In this document: positions 7,494 to 15,650 of the stretch, in pieces
Layout of the letters: each line of letters begins with the position of its first letter
Numbering within the stretch: the stretch's first letter is position 1
Assembly (NCBI GenBank): GCA_026713105.1
Contig: JAPOPC010000100.1
Coordinates: forward strand, 1-64,000
DNA length: 64,000 nucleotides
Origin: Acidimicrobiaceae bacterium
GTDB lineage: Bacteria; Actinomycetota; Acidimicrobiia; Acidimicrobiales; Poriferisodalaceae
Reading direction: 5' to 3'
Translations under genes and position numbers: made by a program
The notes under the pieces: model-generated
What the model was told of the DNA's origin: nothing
What the model saw: the letters and a program-made list of their open reading frames with translations, nothing else
Database searches by the model: none

Positions 7494-9317
7494 TCAGCGG
7501 CGGATGTCGGGGGCGCCGAGGCGGGCGGCGTCGGCGGTCTGGTCGTCGGGCCGAGTCTGGCTGTCGCGCTCGGCCTCGACTCGTGCTTGGTAGTGCCAGA
7601 CCTCGCGCTCGATCGCCTCGGGCGACCAGTCGAGTTCGGCGCCCATCAATTCGGCCGTGTCCTGGGCAACGTCGACCCCACGGTCCCACGACTCGACGGA
7701 CAACCGTGTTCGGCGGGTCAAGACGTCATCGAGGTGCAGGGCCCCTTCGCTGCGCACTGCGTGGACGACCTCGGCACGCAGGTAGGGCAGCCCACCAGCC
7801 AGCGGCTCGCCCAGATCTGGCTGGGCCGCGATCAGGTCGAGCACCTCGTCGATCCGGTCGCCGTAGCGGTCCAGCAGATGTGCGCCTGCGACGCGGCTCA
7901 ACCCCACTCGGGCGCCGAGCTCGTCGTGGTGCCGCCGCCGTTCCTCGTATCCCGCGGCACCCACCAGCGGTGTGACCAGCGTGGCGGATCGGCGGGCTGC
8001 GGCGTCGCGCCGGCGACGGGGGAGGATCGGCGCGGTCCGGCCCCGAGCCACCATCACCTCGCCGAGCGCTCGCTCGACAGTGTCTGCTGCCATGACCCGG
8101 TAGGTCGTGTACTTGCCGCCTGCCACCGAGACAAGCCCGGGAGCCACCCGGGTGATCGTGTGCTCACGGCTCAGCTTGGCTGACTCGGATGCATCGCCGG
8201 CTACCAGCGGCCGCAGGCCTGCGTAGACGCCGCAGATGTCCTCACGGCTGATCGGGTCAGCCAGCACGCTGTTGAGTCGCTCGAGCAGCAACTCGATGTC
8301 AGCGCTGCTCGCAGCGGGATGGGCGTAGTCGAGGTCCCAATCGCTGTCGGTGGTGCCGACGATCCAGCGCTCGCCCCACGGCACCACAAAGAGCACGCTG
8401 GGCGGCGTCGGCACGATCAACCCGCAATGCAAGTCGATCCGGTCCTTGGGCACCAGCAGGTGAATCCCTTTCGAAGCCCGGATGCGGGTCCGCTCGAGGT
8501 CGGGAGCGTCGGCGCCGCGCTCGGCCAGTTGCTCGATCTGACTGGTCCACACGCCGGTGGCGTTGATCACGGCGTCTGCATCCAGCTTGAACGTGCGACC
8601 GGTCTCACCGCAGTGAGCAATCACGCCGCGGACTGCGCCGTCGGTGACGACCAGCTCCTGCACTCGGGTCGAGGTGAGAATGCGGGCTCCGTGTGCTGCC
8701 GCCGTCCGGGCAATGGCGACGACCAGCCGAGCGTCGTCGGTCTGGCCGTCCCAGTAGGTGATGCCGCCGCGCACGACACCGGCATCGAGGCCGGGCGCCA
8801 GCTGGTGTGTGCCACGGGCGCCGAGGTGCCGGTGAGAGCCGTGGGCGTGGCGTCCCCCACCGGCCATCAGGCTGTAGAGCGCGATACCGAGCCCGGTGCG
8901 CAGCCGTTCTCGCCAGCCCCGCCGGATCGGGTAGAGGAATTGCACGGGGCGAACGAGGTGAGGTGCCAGCCGGCCGAGCAGCAGCCGGCGCTCGGTCAGC
9001 GATTCGGAAACGAGACCGAATTCGAGGCGCTGCAGGTACCGCAGGCCCCCGTGGATCAGCTTCGAGGACCGGCTCGAGGTGCCCGACGCCAGGTCGCGCT
9101 GTTCAAGCAACGCAACGCTGAGACCCCGCAGCGCCAGGTCGAGGGCGCAGCCGGCACCGGTGACGCCCCCGCCGATGACAACCACGTCAACGCGGCCGTC
9201 ACCCCGCTCGCCGCTGAGCTCCTCGAGCCAGGCAGCACGCTGTTCGGGTCCCAACCGGCTGTCGCCGGCTGTGCCCGAGGGGGGTGCACTTGTGCCGGTC
9301 GCGGCAGGATCGCTCAC
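7494..9317 (-). CDS. glpD: FAD-dependent glycerol-3-phosphate dehydrogenase
   Basis: The 607-residue flavoprotein oxidises sn-glycerol-3-phosphate to dihydroxyacetone phosphate at the membrane and passes electrons to quinone. The N-terminal dinucleotide fold is at residues 45-60 (VVVIGGGVTGAGCALD), followed by the family motifs SSRSSKLIHGGLRYL and FVVPWGERWIVGTTD; the all-helical C-terminal DAO_C domain covers roughly the last 130 residues. The GTG start at 9317 overlaps the stop of the upstream aldolase gene by 4 bp (GTGA), so the two are translationally coupled. A much longer upstream extension in this frame would lie wholly inside the aldolase gene and is rejected. Confidence 0.92.
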   Translation of the reverse strand: MSDPAATGTSAPPSGTAGDSRLGPEQRAAWLEELSGERGDGRVDVVVIGGGVTGAGCALDLALRGLSVALLEQRDLASGTSSRSSKLIHGGLRYLQRLEFGLVSESLTERRLLLGRLAPHLVRPVQFLYPIRRGWRERLRTGLGIALYSLMAGGGRHAHGSHRHLGARGTHQLAPGLDAGVVRGGITYWDGQTDDARLVVAIARTAAAHGARILTSTRVQELVVTDGAVRGVIAHCGETGRTFKLDADAVINATGVWTSQIEQLAERGADAPDLERTRIRASKGIHLLVPKDRIDLHCGLIVPTPPSVLFVVPWGERWIVGTTDSDWDLDYAHPAASSADIELLLERLNSVLADPISREDICGVYAGLRPLVAGDASESAKLSREHTITRVAPGLVSVAGGKYTTYRVMAADTVERALGEVMVARGRTAPILPRRRRDAAARRSATLVTPLVGAAGYEERRRHHDELGARVGLSRVAGAHLLDRYGDRIDEVLDLIAAQPDLGEPLAGGLPYLRAEVVHAVRSEGALHLDDVLTRRTRLSVESWDRGVDVAQDTAELMGAELDWSPEAIEREVWHYQARVEAERDSQTRPDDQTADAARLGAPDIRR

Positions 9318-10105
9318 AGGCCGTTCGGGCCGTCGGCGAATTCGTGAGGCAGGTGGCGGCGGGTGGCCCAGCCGAACAGGTGCCAACCGAAGTCGCCTTG
9401 GGTCAGGTTGTCGTGGGCGATGCGGGCCGCCTCCGCGGAGATCGGGATGGCCTTGCGGGCTTTCATCTGGACCTCGGCAACGCGCTCGGCGAGCACGAAC
9501 CAGCCGACCGCATCGGCCGGGCTCGATCCGACCGTCAACAGGCCGTGGTTGGCGAGAATCACGGTGCGGCAGTCGCCGAGCGCGGCTGCGATGCGCTTGC
9601 CCCCGTCGGTGGAGAGGATCTGCACCTCTTCGTTGTCGAAGAGGGCATGGTCGTCGAAGAAGCAGGTCGCTTCCTGGTTGATGGGTTCGATCATCCGGCG
9701 CTCGGCCGAGAACGGCGTGCCCCACTGGGTGTGGGTATGCGCGGCGGCGCCGATGTCTGGACGGGCCTCGTGGATGGGGTATTGGATGCGGTACGCGCTG
9801 TTGTTGATCGGCGCAGGCTGGCCTTGCTGGTCGGAGGCCGTGCCGTCAGGAGCCACGAGCACGAGGTCGCCGACAGCGGCCCGCTCGAAGGGCACGCCGT
9901 ATCGCAGCAGCCACATGTGATCCGGCCGCATCGTGTCGCGGCAGGTGATGTGGCCATCGCCCAGCTCGCCCCATCGCAGTACTCCGAACAGGCGATAGGC
10001 GCGGGCCAGGTCGACGAGCAGGCGGGCGCGTTCGGCATGCGGATCGGCCTCGAATGGCTCGGTGACATCCGCTGTGTCTTCCGCTGGGACGTTGGGAGTT
10101 TCCAC
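9314..10105 (-). CDS. class II aldolase/adducin family protein
   Basis: The 263-residue protein belongs to the zinc-dependent class II aldolase/adducin family (fuculose-phosphate aldolase type). Metal ligands are visible as H123 and H125 in AAHTHTQWG and a further His in ILANHGLL. Members cleave sugar phosphates to DHAP plus an aldehyde, or decarboxylate and epimerise related substrates; the substrate is unknown here. The 4-bp overlap with glpD is suggestive, since GlpD produces DHAP, the usual aldolase product. Its start is ATG 10105, about 100 bp from the divergent ABC ATPase. Confidence 0.83.
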   Translation of the reverse strand: METPNVPAEDTADVTEPFEADPHAERARLLVDLARAYRLFGVLRWGELGDGHITCRDTMRPDHMWLLRYGVPFERAAVGDLVLVAPDGTASDQQGQPAPINNSAYRIQYPIHEARPDIGAAAHTHTQWGTPFSAERRMIEPINQEATCFFDDHALFDNEEVQILSTDGGKRIAAALGDCRTVILANHGLLTVGSSPADAVGWFVLAERVAEVQMKARKAIPISAEAARIAHDNLTQGDFGWHLFGWATRRHLPHEFADGPNGL

Positions 10106-10207
10106 GTCGCGAATTCTGTCATGCCTGCCGTGCGTCGCAGCACGTCCGTAATCGCTTGCGGGCTAGCCTCGACCCACTACGCGTGCGCGTCCGAGCCGGG
10201 GGGTTCC

Positions 10208-11368
10208 ATGGCGACAGTCACCCTCGATCGGCTGACGAAGAAGTACCCGAACGGCTTTGTCGCGGTCACTGACTTGAACATCGACATCGCCGACGGCGAG
10301 TTCTTGGTGCTGGTGGGCCCGTCGGGGTGCGGGAAGTCCACCGCGTTGCGGATGGTCGCGGGTCTCGAGGAGATCAGCGACGGTGATCTGCTGATCAACG
10401 ACGAGCGCATGAACGACGTGGAGCCCAAGGATCGCAACATCGCGATGGTCTTCCAGAGTTATGCGCTGTATCCCCATCTCGACGTGGCCCGCAATATCGG
10501 CTTTCCCCTGAAGCTGGCCGGCGTCCCGAAAGCCGAGGTCGAAGAGCGGGTGCGCGAGGCGGCACGCCTGCTGGAGCTGGAGCCCTTGCTCGGCAACAAG
10601 CCGGCGCAGCTGTCGGGCGGCCAGCGTCAGCGGGTAGCGATGGGCCGGGCGATCGTGCGCGACCCCGCTGTGTTCCTCATGGATGAGCCGCTTTCCAATC
10701 TGGACGCGAAGCTGCGGGTGCAGATGCGGGCGGAGATCACCGCCCTGCAGCACCGGTTGGGTGCCACCACCATCTACGTGACCCATGACCAGGTCGAGGC
10801 GATGACGATGGGTGATCGCGTCGCGGTTCTGAAGGACGGCTTGCTGCAGCAGGTGGACGACCCCACCGATCTCTACGAGCGTCCCGACAACCTGTTCGTT
10901 GCCGGCTTCATCGGCGCGCCTGCGATGAACCTGCGCATGGCCCAGCTCGCCAGCAGCGCCGATGGCTGGCAGCTGCAGTTGGGCTCGCAAACGCTCGTGC
11001 TCAACGACGAAGTCCTCGCCGCAAACCCGGCCTTGCGGGCCTACGACGGTGCCGACATCGTGGTCGGCATCCGGCCAGAGGCGTTCGAGGATGCGGCCGT
11101 CGTCAGCGACAACGGGCAGTCGCGCCTTCGGGCGGTGGTGTCACTCTCGGAGGCGCTCGGCTCGGATCTGCTGCTGCATTTCCCGCTCGACGCACCTTCG
11201 GTGGAAGCGGGCGATCCCGATGCCCTCGAAGGCATTGATGACCGCATGGTCATTGCCCGAGTGCATCCCCGCAGCGCGGCACGGCCCGGATCGACCGTCG
11301 AGCTCAGCGTTGACGTCGACGGGCTGCACTTCTTCGATCCCCAGACCGAGGCTGCTGTCCGCTCCTGA
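10208..11368 (+). CDS. ABC transporter ATP-binding protein, UgpC/MsmK/MalK type
   Basis: This 386-residue cytoplasmic ATPase powers a sugar-class importer. Walker A is at 37-45 (GPSGCGKST), the ABC signature LSGGQ at 135-139, Walker B with the catalytic Glu at FLMDEP (156-161), and the switch His in VTHDQVEAMTMG. The C-terminal 130 residues form the regulatory TOBE domain typical of MalK/UgpC. The ATG at 10208 gives the expected family N terminus; the frame is open further upstream but that part has no family similarity. The alpha-glucoside operon on the other strand (11.4-20.6 kb) lacks an ATPase, so this gene is its obvious partner, as with shared MsmK-type ATPases. Confidence 0.92.
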   Translation: MATVTLDRLTKKYPNGFVAVTDLNIDIADGEFLVLVGPSGCGKSTALRMVAGLEEISDGDLLINDERMNDVEPKDRNIAMVFQSYALYPHLDVARNIGFPLKLAGVPKAEVEERVREAARLLELEPLLGNKPAQLSGGQRQRVAMGRAIVRDPAVFLMDEPLSNLDAKLRVQMRAEITALQHRLGATTIYVTHDQVEAMTMGDRVAVLKDGLLQQVDDPTDLYERPDNLFVAGFIGAPAMNLRMAQLASSADGWQLQLGSQTLVLNDEVLAANPALRAYDGADIVVGIRPEAFEDAAVVSDNGQSRLRAVVSLSEALGSDLLLHFPLDAPSVEAGDPDALEGIDDRMVIARVHPRSAARPGSTVELSVDVDGLHFFDPQTEAAVRS

Positions 11369-11376
11369 GCCCTCGT

Positions 11377-12450
11377 TCACGGATTCCAGAGCTTGCGGTG
11401 GGGCATGGATTGCAGGACGAGCTGTCCGAACAGGTCGCACTCGTCCATGTGGGGGTAGCCCGACAGGATGAACGCGTCGATGCCCACCGCCCGGTAGGCC
11501 TCGAGCTTGGCTGCGACTTCGTCTGGGTCGCCCACGATGGCCGCGCCGGCCCCGCTACGAGCCCGGCCGATGCCAGTCCATAGACCGGCCTCGGCAAAGC
11601 CGTCACCGTCGGCACTGTCTCGCAGGTCGGCTTGACGTCGCACGCCGACCGACGCCGAGTCGAGCGCCCGGGCCCGTATCGCGGCACCGGTGTCGTCGTC
11701 GAGCTGGCTGACGAGCCTCCTGGTGGCCTCCATGGCTTCTGCGTGTGTGTTCCGCACGATCACGTGTGATCGCAGACCGAACTTGAGCTCACGCCCGACC
11801 GCAGCAGCGCGATCTCGCATCTCGCTGACGGTGCCCCCAACGCCCGCAACGGTGTCGGGCCACGTGAGAAAGACGTCCGCGGCGACGGCGGCCGTGTCCT
11901 TCGCATCGTCGGAGAAGCCACCGAAATAGAACGGCGGACACTGCCCGCTGACCGTGCGGACGCGGGGAGGGTCGAGCTGGACAGACACGAATTCACCGTC
12001 GAAGTCGACGGGCTGGCCGTCGAGGAGCGTCCGCAGCACGCTCATGTACTCGCGGGTGCGCTGGTAGCGCGGGCCCGACGGGAGCGGCGCGCCGGGAAGG
12101 TCGCTGGAGATGATGTTGATGGTCAGGCGCCCCGCGGACATGCGGTCGATGGTGGCGAGCTGGCGCGCCAATTGCGGTGGCCACAGCTCGCCCATGCGAA
12201 CGGCAAGGAGCAGGTTGATGCGCTCGGTCTGCGTGGCGATGCCAGCGGCGAACGAGGTGGCGTCGATGCCGAGGTCGTAGCCCGAAGGCAGCAGCACGTT
12301 GTCGAAGCCGTTGCGCTCCGCGGCCGTGACAATCTCGGCGCAGTGCTCCCACGAGCTCGCCAGGATCGGATCCGGCACGCCCAAGAACTCGTAGTCGTCG
12401 TCGCACAGCGCCGAGAACCACGCAATCTCCGGCGGCGATGCTGTGTTCAT
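11377..12450 (-). CDS. LLM-class flavin-dependent monooxygenase (SsuD-like)
   Basis: The 357-residue protein has the bacterial-luciferase TIM-barrel fold. The stretches FDNVLLPSGYD, LLAVRMGELWPPQLARQLATID and GRLTINIISSD are typical of alkanesulfonate-monooxygenase-like members; the C-terminal VGDPDEVAAKLEAYRAVGID motif is also diagnostic. These enzymes use FMNH2 from a separate reductase to oxidise sulfonates or other small organics. It is the last gene of the minus-strand sugar operon, 31 bp after the Gfo/Idh gene, and converges with the ABC ATPase gene 8 bp away. The substrate is unknown. Confidence 0.85.
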   Translation of the reverse strand: MNTASPPEIAWFSALCDDDYEFLGVPDPILASSWEHCAEIVTAAERNGFDNVLLPSGYDLGIDATSFAAGIATQTERINLLLAVRMGELWPPQLARQLATIDRMSAGRLTINIISSDLPGAPLPSGPRYQRTREYMSVLRTLLDGQPVDFDGEFVSVQLDPPRVRTVSGQCPPFYFGGFSDDAKDTAAVAADVFLTWPDTVAGVGGTVSEMRDRAAAVGRELKFGLRSHVIVRNTHAEAMEATRRLVSQLDDDTGAAIRARALDSASVGVRRQADLRDSADGDGFAEAGLWTGIGRARSGAGAAIVGDPDEVAAKLEAYRAVGIDAFILSGYPHMDECDLFGQLVLQSMPHRKLWNP

Positions 12451-12481
12451 GGCCGCGGCTCCGCAAGCTGCGCCGAGGTGC

Positions 12482-13603
12482 TCATGGACCCAGCTCTGCA
12501 GGGATGAGCAACTCGCTCATCTCTACTGGCCTGCCCTCGTCGATCGAGATGTGCGCAGCTCGGCCGATCGCCACCGACCACAGCCCGTCGGTCAGCGTGC
12601 ACTCGGCCGGGCTCGATGTCAGCACAGCGTCACGAAAGCGTTCCAGCTCGATGTACGACGAACCGTGGTGATGGCCGACGACCGGGGCGGTGCTGGTGAT
12701 CTGCTGCTCTTCGACATTGCCGATCCAGTCACGCTCGCGCACGCCGGTCCTCAGCACGTCGTCGGGAATCAGTGCCTCGAGCTTTCCGCTGTCGCCCACT
12801 ACCGACAGTTCCTCCTGGTTCCGCGTGGCCTCGGCGAACATGCACAGGTCCAGCAGTGCCCGCGCCCCTGAGGTGAACTCCACAATGACGAACGCATTGT
12901 CCAAGATGTCCGGTGTCTCGCCGCCGTAGCGCTCGTCGAGGTGGTTCACGTCCTGTGCGCCCGATGCCATCACGCGGGCTGGCTCGCAGCCCACGATGAG
13001 CCGCATGAGGTCGAAGAAGTGGCAGCACTTCTCCACCAAGGTTCCGCCGGTATTGCGGTTGAACCGGTTCCAGTCACGCACTTTGGGCTGAAAGGGGAAG
13101 CGGTGCTCGCGGATGGCCACCATCGCGATGCGACCCACCGCACCGGCGTGAGCCTGTTCGATGAGCGCAGCCACCGGTGCCATGTATCGGTACTCCAGTC
13201 CGACCCACACCAGCGGTGCTGAATTCCCCAGTGCCTCGATGCCGCCGATGATGCGGCGACAATCGGTCAGCGTGGTGGCCAGCGGCTTCTCGACGAGCTG
13301 GGGCACGCCAGCCGCGGCCACGTCCAAGACGATGTCGGTGTGCAGGTGGTTTGGCGTTGCGATCACCACGGCATCGCACAGCTCTGCGTCGAGGAGTTCC
13401 CGATGGTCGCCGAAACACGGCACCGGATCGAGACCGTTACAGGCCAGTTCGTGCTGGGCTGCCTTGAGCGACGGTTCCCAGTTGTCGCAGAACGCCGCTA
13501 CCTCAGCCCCGTCGAGTGCGATGACATTGGCGATGTGCTCGATGCCCATCATGCCGGTTCCGATGACGCCGAAGCGCATCGGTCGGTCGCCGACCGCAGC
13601 CAT
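12482..13603 (-). CDS. Gfo/Idh/MocA family NAD(P)-dependent oxidoreductase
   Basis: The product (about 373 residues) has an N-terminal Rossmann fold (GVIGTGMMGIEH) and the family's EKPLA catalytic lysine motif (LVEKPLATT), followed by the C-terminal beta-sheet domain. Relatives oxidise or epimerise sugars and inositols, so it fits the alpha-glucoside operon. Start choice is not certain: ATG 13603 gives MAAVGDRP, and an internal ATG at 13579 would begin directly at the Rossmann strand. Spacing to the upstream aldo/keto reductase is about 60 bp. Confidence 0.85.
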   Translation of the reverse strand: MAAVGDRPMRFGVIGTGMMGIEHIANVIALDGAEVAAFCDNWEPSLKAAQHELACNGLDPVPCFGDHRELLDAELCDAVVIATPNHLHTDIVLDVAAAGVPQLVEKPLATTLTDCRRIIGGIEALGNSAPLVWVGLEYRYMAPVAALIEQAHAGAVGRIAMVAIREHRFPFQPKVRDWNRFNRNTGGTLVEKCCHFFDLMRLIVGCEPARVMASGAQDVNHLDERYGGETPDILDNAFVIVEFTSGARALLDLCMFAEATRNQEELSVVGDSGKLEALIPDDVLRTGVRERDWIGNVEEQQITSTAPVVGHHHGSSYIELERFRDAVLTSSPAECTLTDGLWSVAIGRAAHISIDEGRPVEMSELLIPAELGP

Positions 13604-13661
13604 CTCGCTCACCGCGAGTGCGCGCTGTCGGGAGTGCAATGCGAGCTGCCGCCGGCTCCGG

Positions 13662-14648
13662 TCACGGCAGCGGCACCCCTTCGGAGGCTTCGACAATGTC
13701 GTACACGTCATTGCGGTCGAGGTGGACACCGAGCGCAGCCTGCAGCCCTTCGAGACGTTCAGGCTGCTGCGTGCCGACGATGGCGATGGGTGCCGTGGGA
13801 TGGGCGAGCACGAAGGCCACGCACACCGCGGCTCGGTCGACCCCTTCCCGTTCGGCCAGCCGGTCCAGCGTTGCCAGAAGCTGCGCCCGCACCACGCTGT
13901 CCTCATCAGCTCCGGCCGGGTTAGGGGCCATGAGTCGCCCGCCGGCGAGCGGGCGCTGCGCCATGAGTCGCCCGCCGGCGAGCGGGCTCCATGCCAGCGG
14001 CACCATGCCCATCTCCGAGCACAGGTCGAGCGTGCCGTCGCGTAGCGGGTCCAGGCAGGCGGCTGAGTACTCAGGCTGGGTGCTCACCAGCGGCGAATCC
14101 AGGTGGGCTCCCAGCGCCCGAGTTTGTGCAGGCGTGTAGTTCGAGACGCCGACCGCACCCACGAGGCCGTCGGCGATGAGCCCGTCGAGCGTGGCGGCCA
14201 GCTCGGCAGGGTGAGTGAAGTTGTCGGGCCGATGGACTTGGTACAGGTCGATGCGGTCTGTGCTGAGCCGCGCAAGCGAGGCCTCGCACGCCGCTCGCAG
14301 AGCGACCGCGCCCGAGTCATAGGGCACCGGCGGCACGATGCCGCCCTTGGTGGCGAGCACCATGCGGTCGCGCAGCTCGGGCCGAGCCCGCAGCACCGCC
14401 CCCAGGTTCTCCTCGCAGCTGCCGAAACCGGTGCCGCCCCAGTCCAGGCCGTAGACGTCGGCTATGTCGATCAGATTCATGCCGAGGTCCAGGCCCGACT
14501 CGACAAGCGCCGCGTTCAGGCCCACGTCGGTGCCAGTGAAGCGCCACAGGCCCAGCGCCAGCGGCCCGACCTCGACGTCGCCCGAGCCCAGACGCCGCGG
14601 AGCAGAACTCACCAGATTCGATGTGCCGTCATTCGATGTGCTCGCCAC
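13662..14648 (-). CDS. aldo/keto reductase
   Basis: This 328-residue TIM-barrel NADPH oxidoreductase has the catalytic tetrad visible as D61 and Y66 (IDIADVYG), K101 (ATKGG) and H139 (QVHRPDN). It follows the permease gene by 6 bp, and it sits in the same minus-strand transcript as the sugar transporter, suggesting a role in sugar reduction or oxidation. An 11-residue direct duplication (PLAGGRLMAQR then PLAGGRLMAPN) lies in the loop that precedes the cofactor-phosphate site; the DNA repeat is listed separately. The reading frame stays open through it, so the gene is probably functional. Confidence 0.86.
   Translation of the reverse strand: MASTSNDGTSNLVSSAPRRLGSGDVEVGPLALGLWRFTGTDVGLNAALVESGLDLGMNLIDIADVYGLDWGGTGFGSCEENLGAVLRARPELRDRMVLATKGGIVPPVPYDSGAVALRAACEASLARLSTDRIDLYQVHRPDNFTHPAELAATLDGLIADGLVGAVGVSNYTPAQTRALGAHLDSPLVSTQPEYSAACLDPLRDGTLDLCSEMGMVPLAWSPLAGGRLMAQRPLAGGRLMAPNPAGADEDSVVRAQLLATLDRLAEREGVDRAAVCVAFVLAHPTAPIAIVGTQQPERLEGLQAALGVHLDRNDVYDIVEASEGVPLP
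13928..13986. repeat. in-frame 33-bp tandem duplication inside the aldo/keto reductase
   Basis: Twenty-six identical bases occur at 13928-13953 and 13961-13986, a period of 33 bp or 11 codons. The copies are identical across the shared 26 bases, which suggests a recent event. Confidence 0.9.
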
Positions 14649-14654
14649 GGCGCC

Positions 14655-15650
14655 TCAGGATTTCACAGAGCCGGCCAGCAGACCGCGCACGAAGAACCGC
14701 TGCAGGAAGAAGAAGACCAGCATCGGCACGCCTGCCTGCACGAACGCACCTGCCGACAGCAAGTGCTCTCGCAGGCCGAACTCGCCGGCCATCGAGGCGA
14801 TCTTGATGGTGGCCGGGTAGTTCTCGCCCGCGGCGCCGAGCATGGTCAGAGCGATCAGGTAGTCGTTCCAGGTCCACAGGAACTGGAAGATGGCAAAGGC
14901 CGCCAGGGCCGGGACCGAGAGCGGGACGACGATCCGCCAGAAGATCGTGAAGTGGTCGGCGCCGTCGATGCGGGCTGCCTCGAACAGCTCTCCGGGCAAG
15001 GTCGAGATGTAGTTGTGCAGCAAGAAGATGGCGAATGGCAAGGCGAATGCCGTGTGGGTCAGCCAGACGGCAGTCGCAGTGCCGGCGAGGCTGAAGTCGG
15101 GGATGAGCGTGACGACGATCTCGGTCCCAGGGATGGACCAGTGCGCACCGCCGGAGAACATCTGCAGCAACGGAAGCAGGGCCACCTGGTTGGGCAGGGC
15201 AAGCAGCGACACAGTCCCGATGAAGATCCACTCGCGGCCCCGGAACGGGATCCATGCGAAGGCGTACGCCGCCAAAGCAGCGATGGCGATCGGAATGATC
15301 GTCGCCGGAATGGCGATCGCGAACGAGTTGAGCAGCGCCTGCCACAGCCCGCCGGTCTGAGCCCCCGACGACAGCACATCGGTGTAGTTCTCCAGCGTCC
15401 AGTTGCCTTCAGTGAACGACGTCCACCAGCCAGAGGCGCGCTGATCGTCGCGGTGCCGGAACGAGTTGAGGAACAGGCTGCCGGTGGGAACGCTCCAGAT
15501 GATCACCATCAGCCACAGCACCCAGACCGGAATGGAGCGCAGGAAGCGGTACACCGCTCGCCCGATGCGGTCGGGGCCCTGGCGTTCGCGCACCGCCGAA
15601 CCAGAGCCCGCAGGCTGTTCAGCTTCTGCGGCGTCGACGGCGCTACTCAC
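14655..15650 (-). CDS. sugar ABC transporter permease, MalG/AglG type
   Basis: This 331-residue inner-membrane permease has about six membrane helices. The coupling loop is LPGELFEAARIDGADHFTIFWRI (EAA motif, 'EAARIDGA'). The GTG start at 15650 overlaps the stop of the upstream permease by 8 bp, so the pair is co-translated. The first 30 residues are a cytoplasmic lead rich in Ala, Glu and Arg. It should pair with the MalF-type permease in an alpha-glucoside importer energised by a MalK-type ATPase. Confidence 0.9.
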   Translation of the reverse strand: MSSAVDAAEAEQPAGSGSAVRERQGPDRIGRAVYRFLRSIPVWVLWLMVIIWSVPTGSLFLNSFRHRDDQRASGWWTSFTEGNWTLENYTDVLSSGAQTGGLWQALLNSFAIAIPATIIPIAIAALAAYAFAWIPFRGREWIFIGTVSLLALPNQVALLPLLQMFSGGAHWSIPGTEIVVTLIPDFSLAGTATAVWLTHTAFALPFAIFLLHNYISTLPGELFEAARIDGADHFTIFWRIVVPLSVPALAAFAIFQFLWTWNDYLIALTMLGAAGENYPATIKIASMAGEFGLREHLLSAGAFVQAGVPMLVFFFLQRFFVRGLLAGSVKS

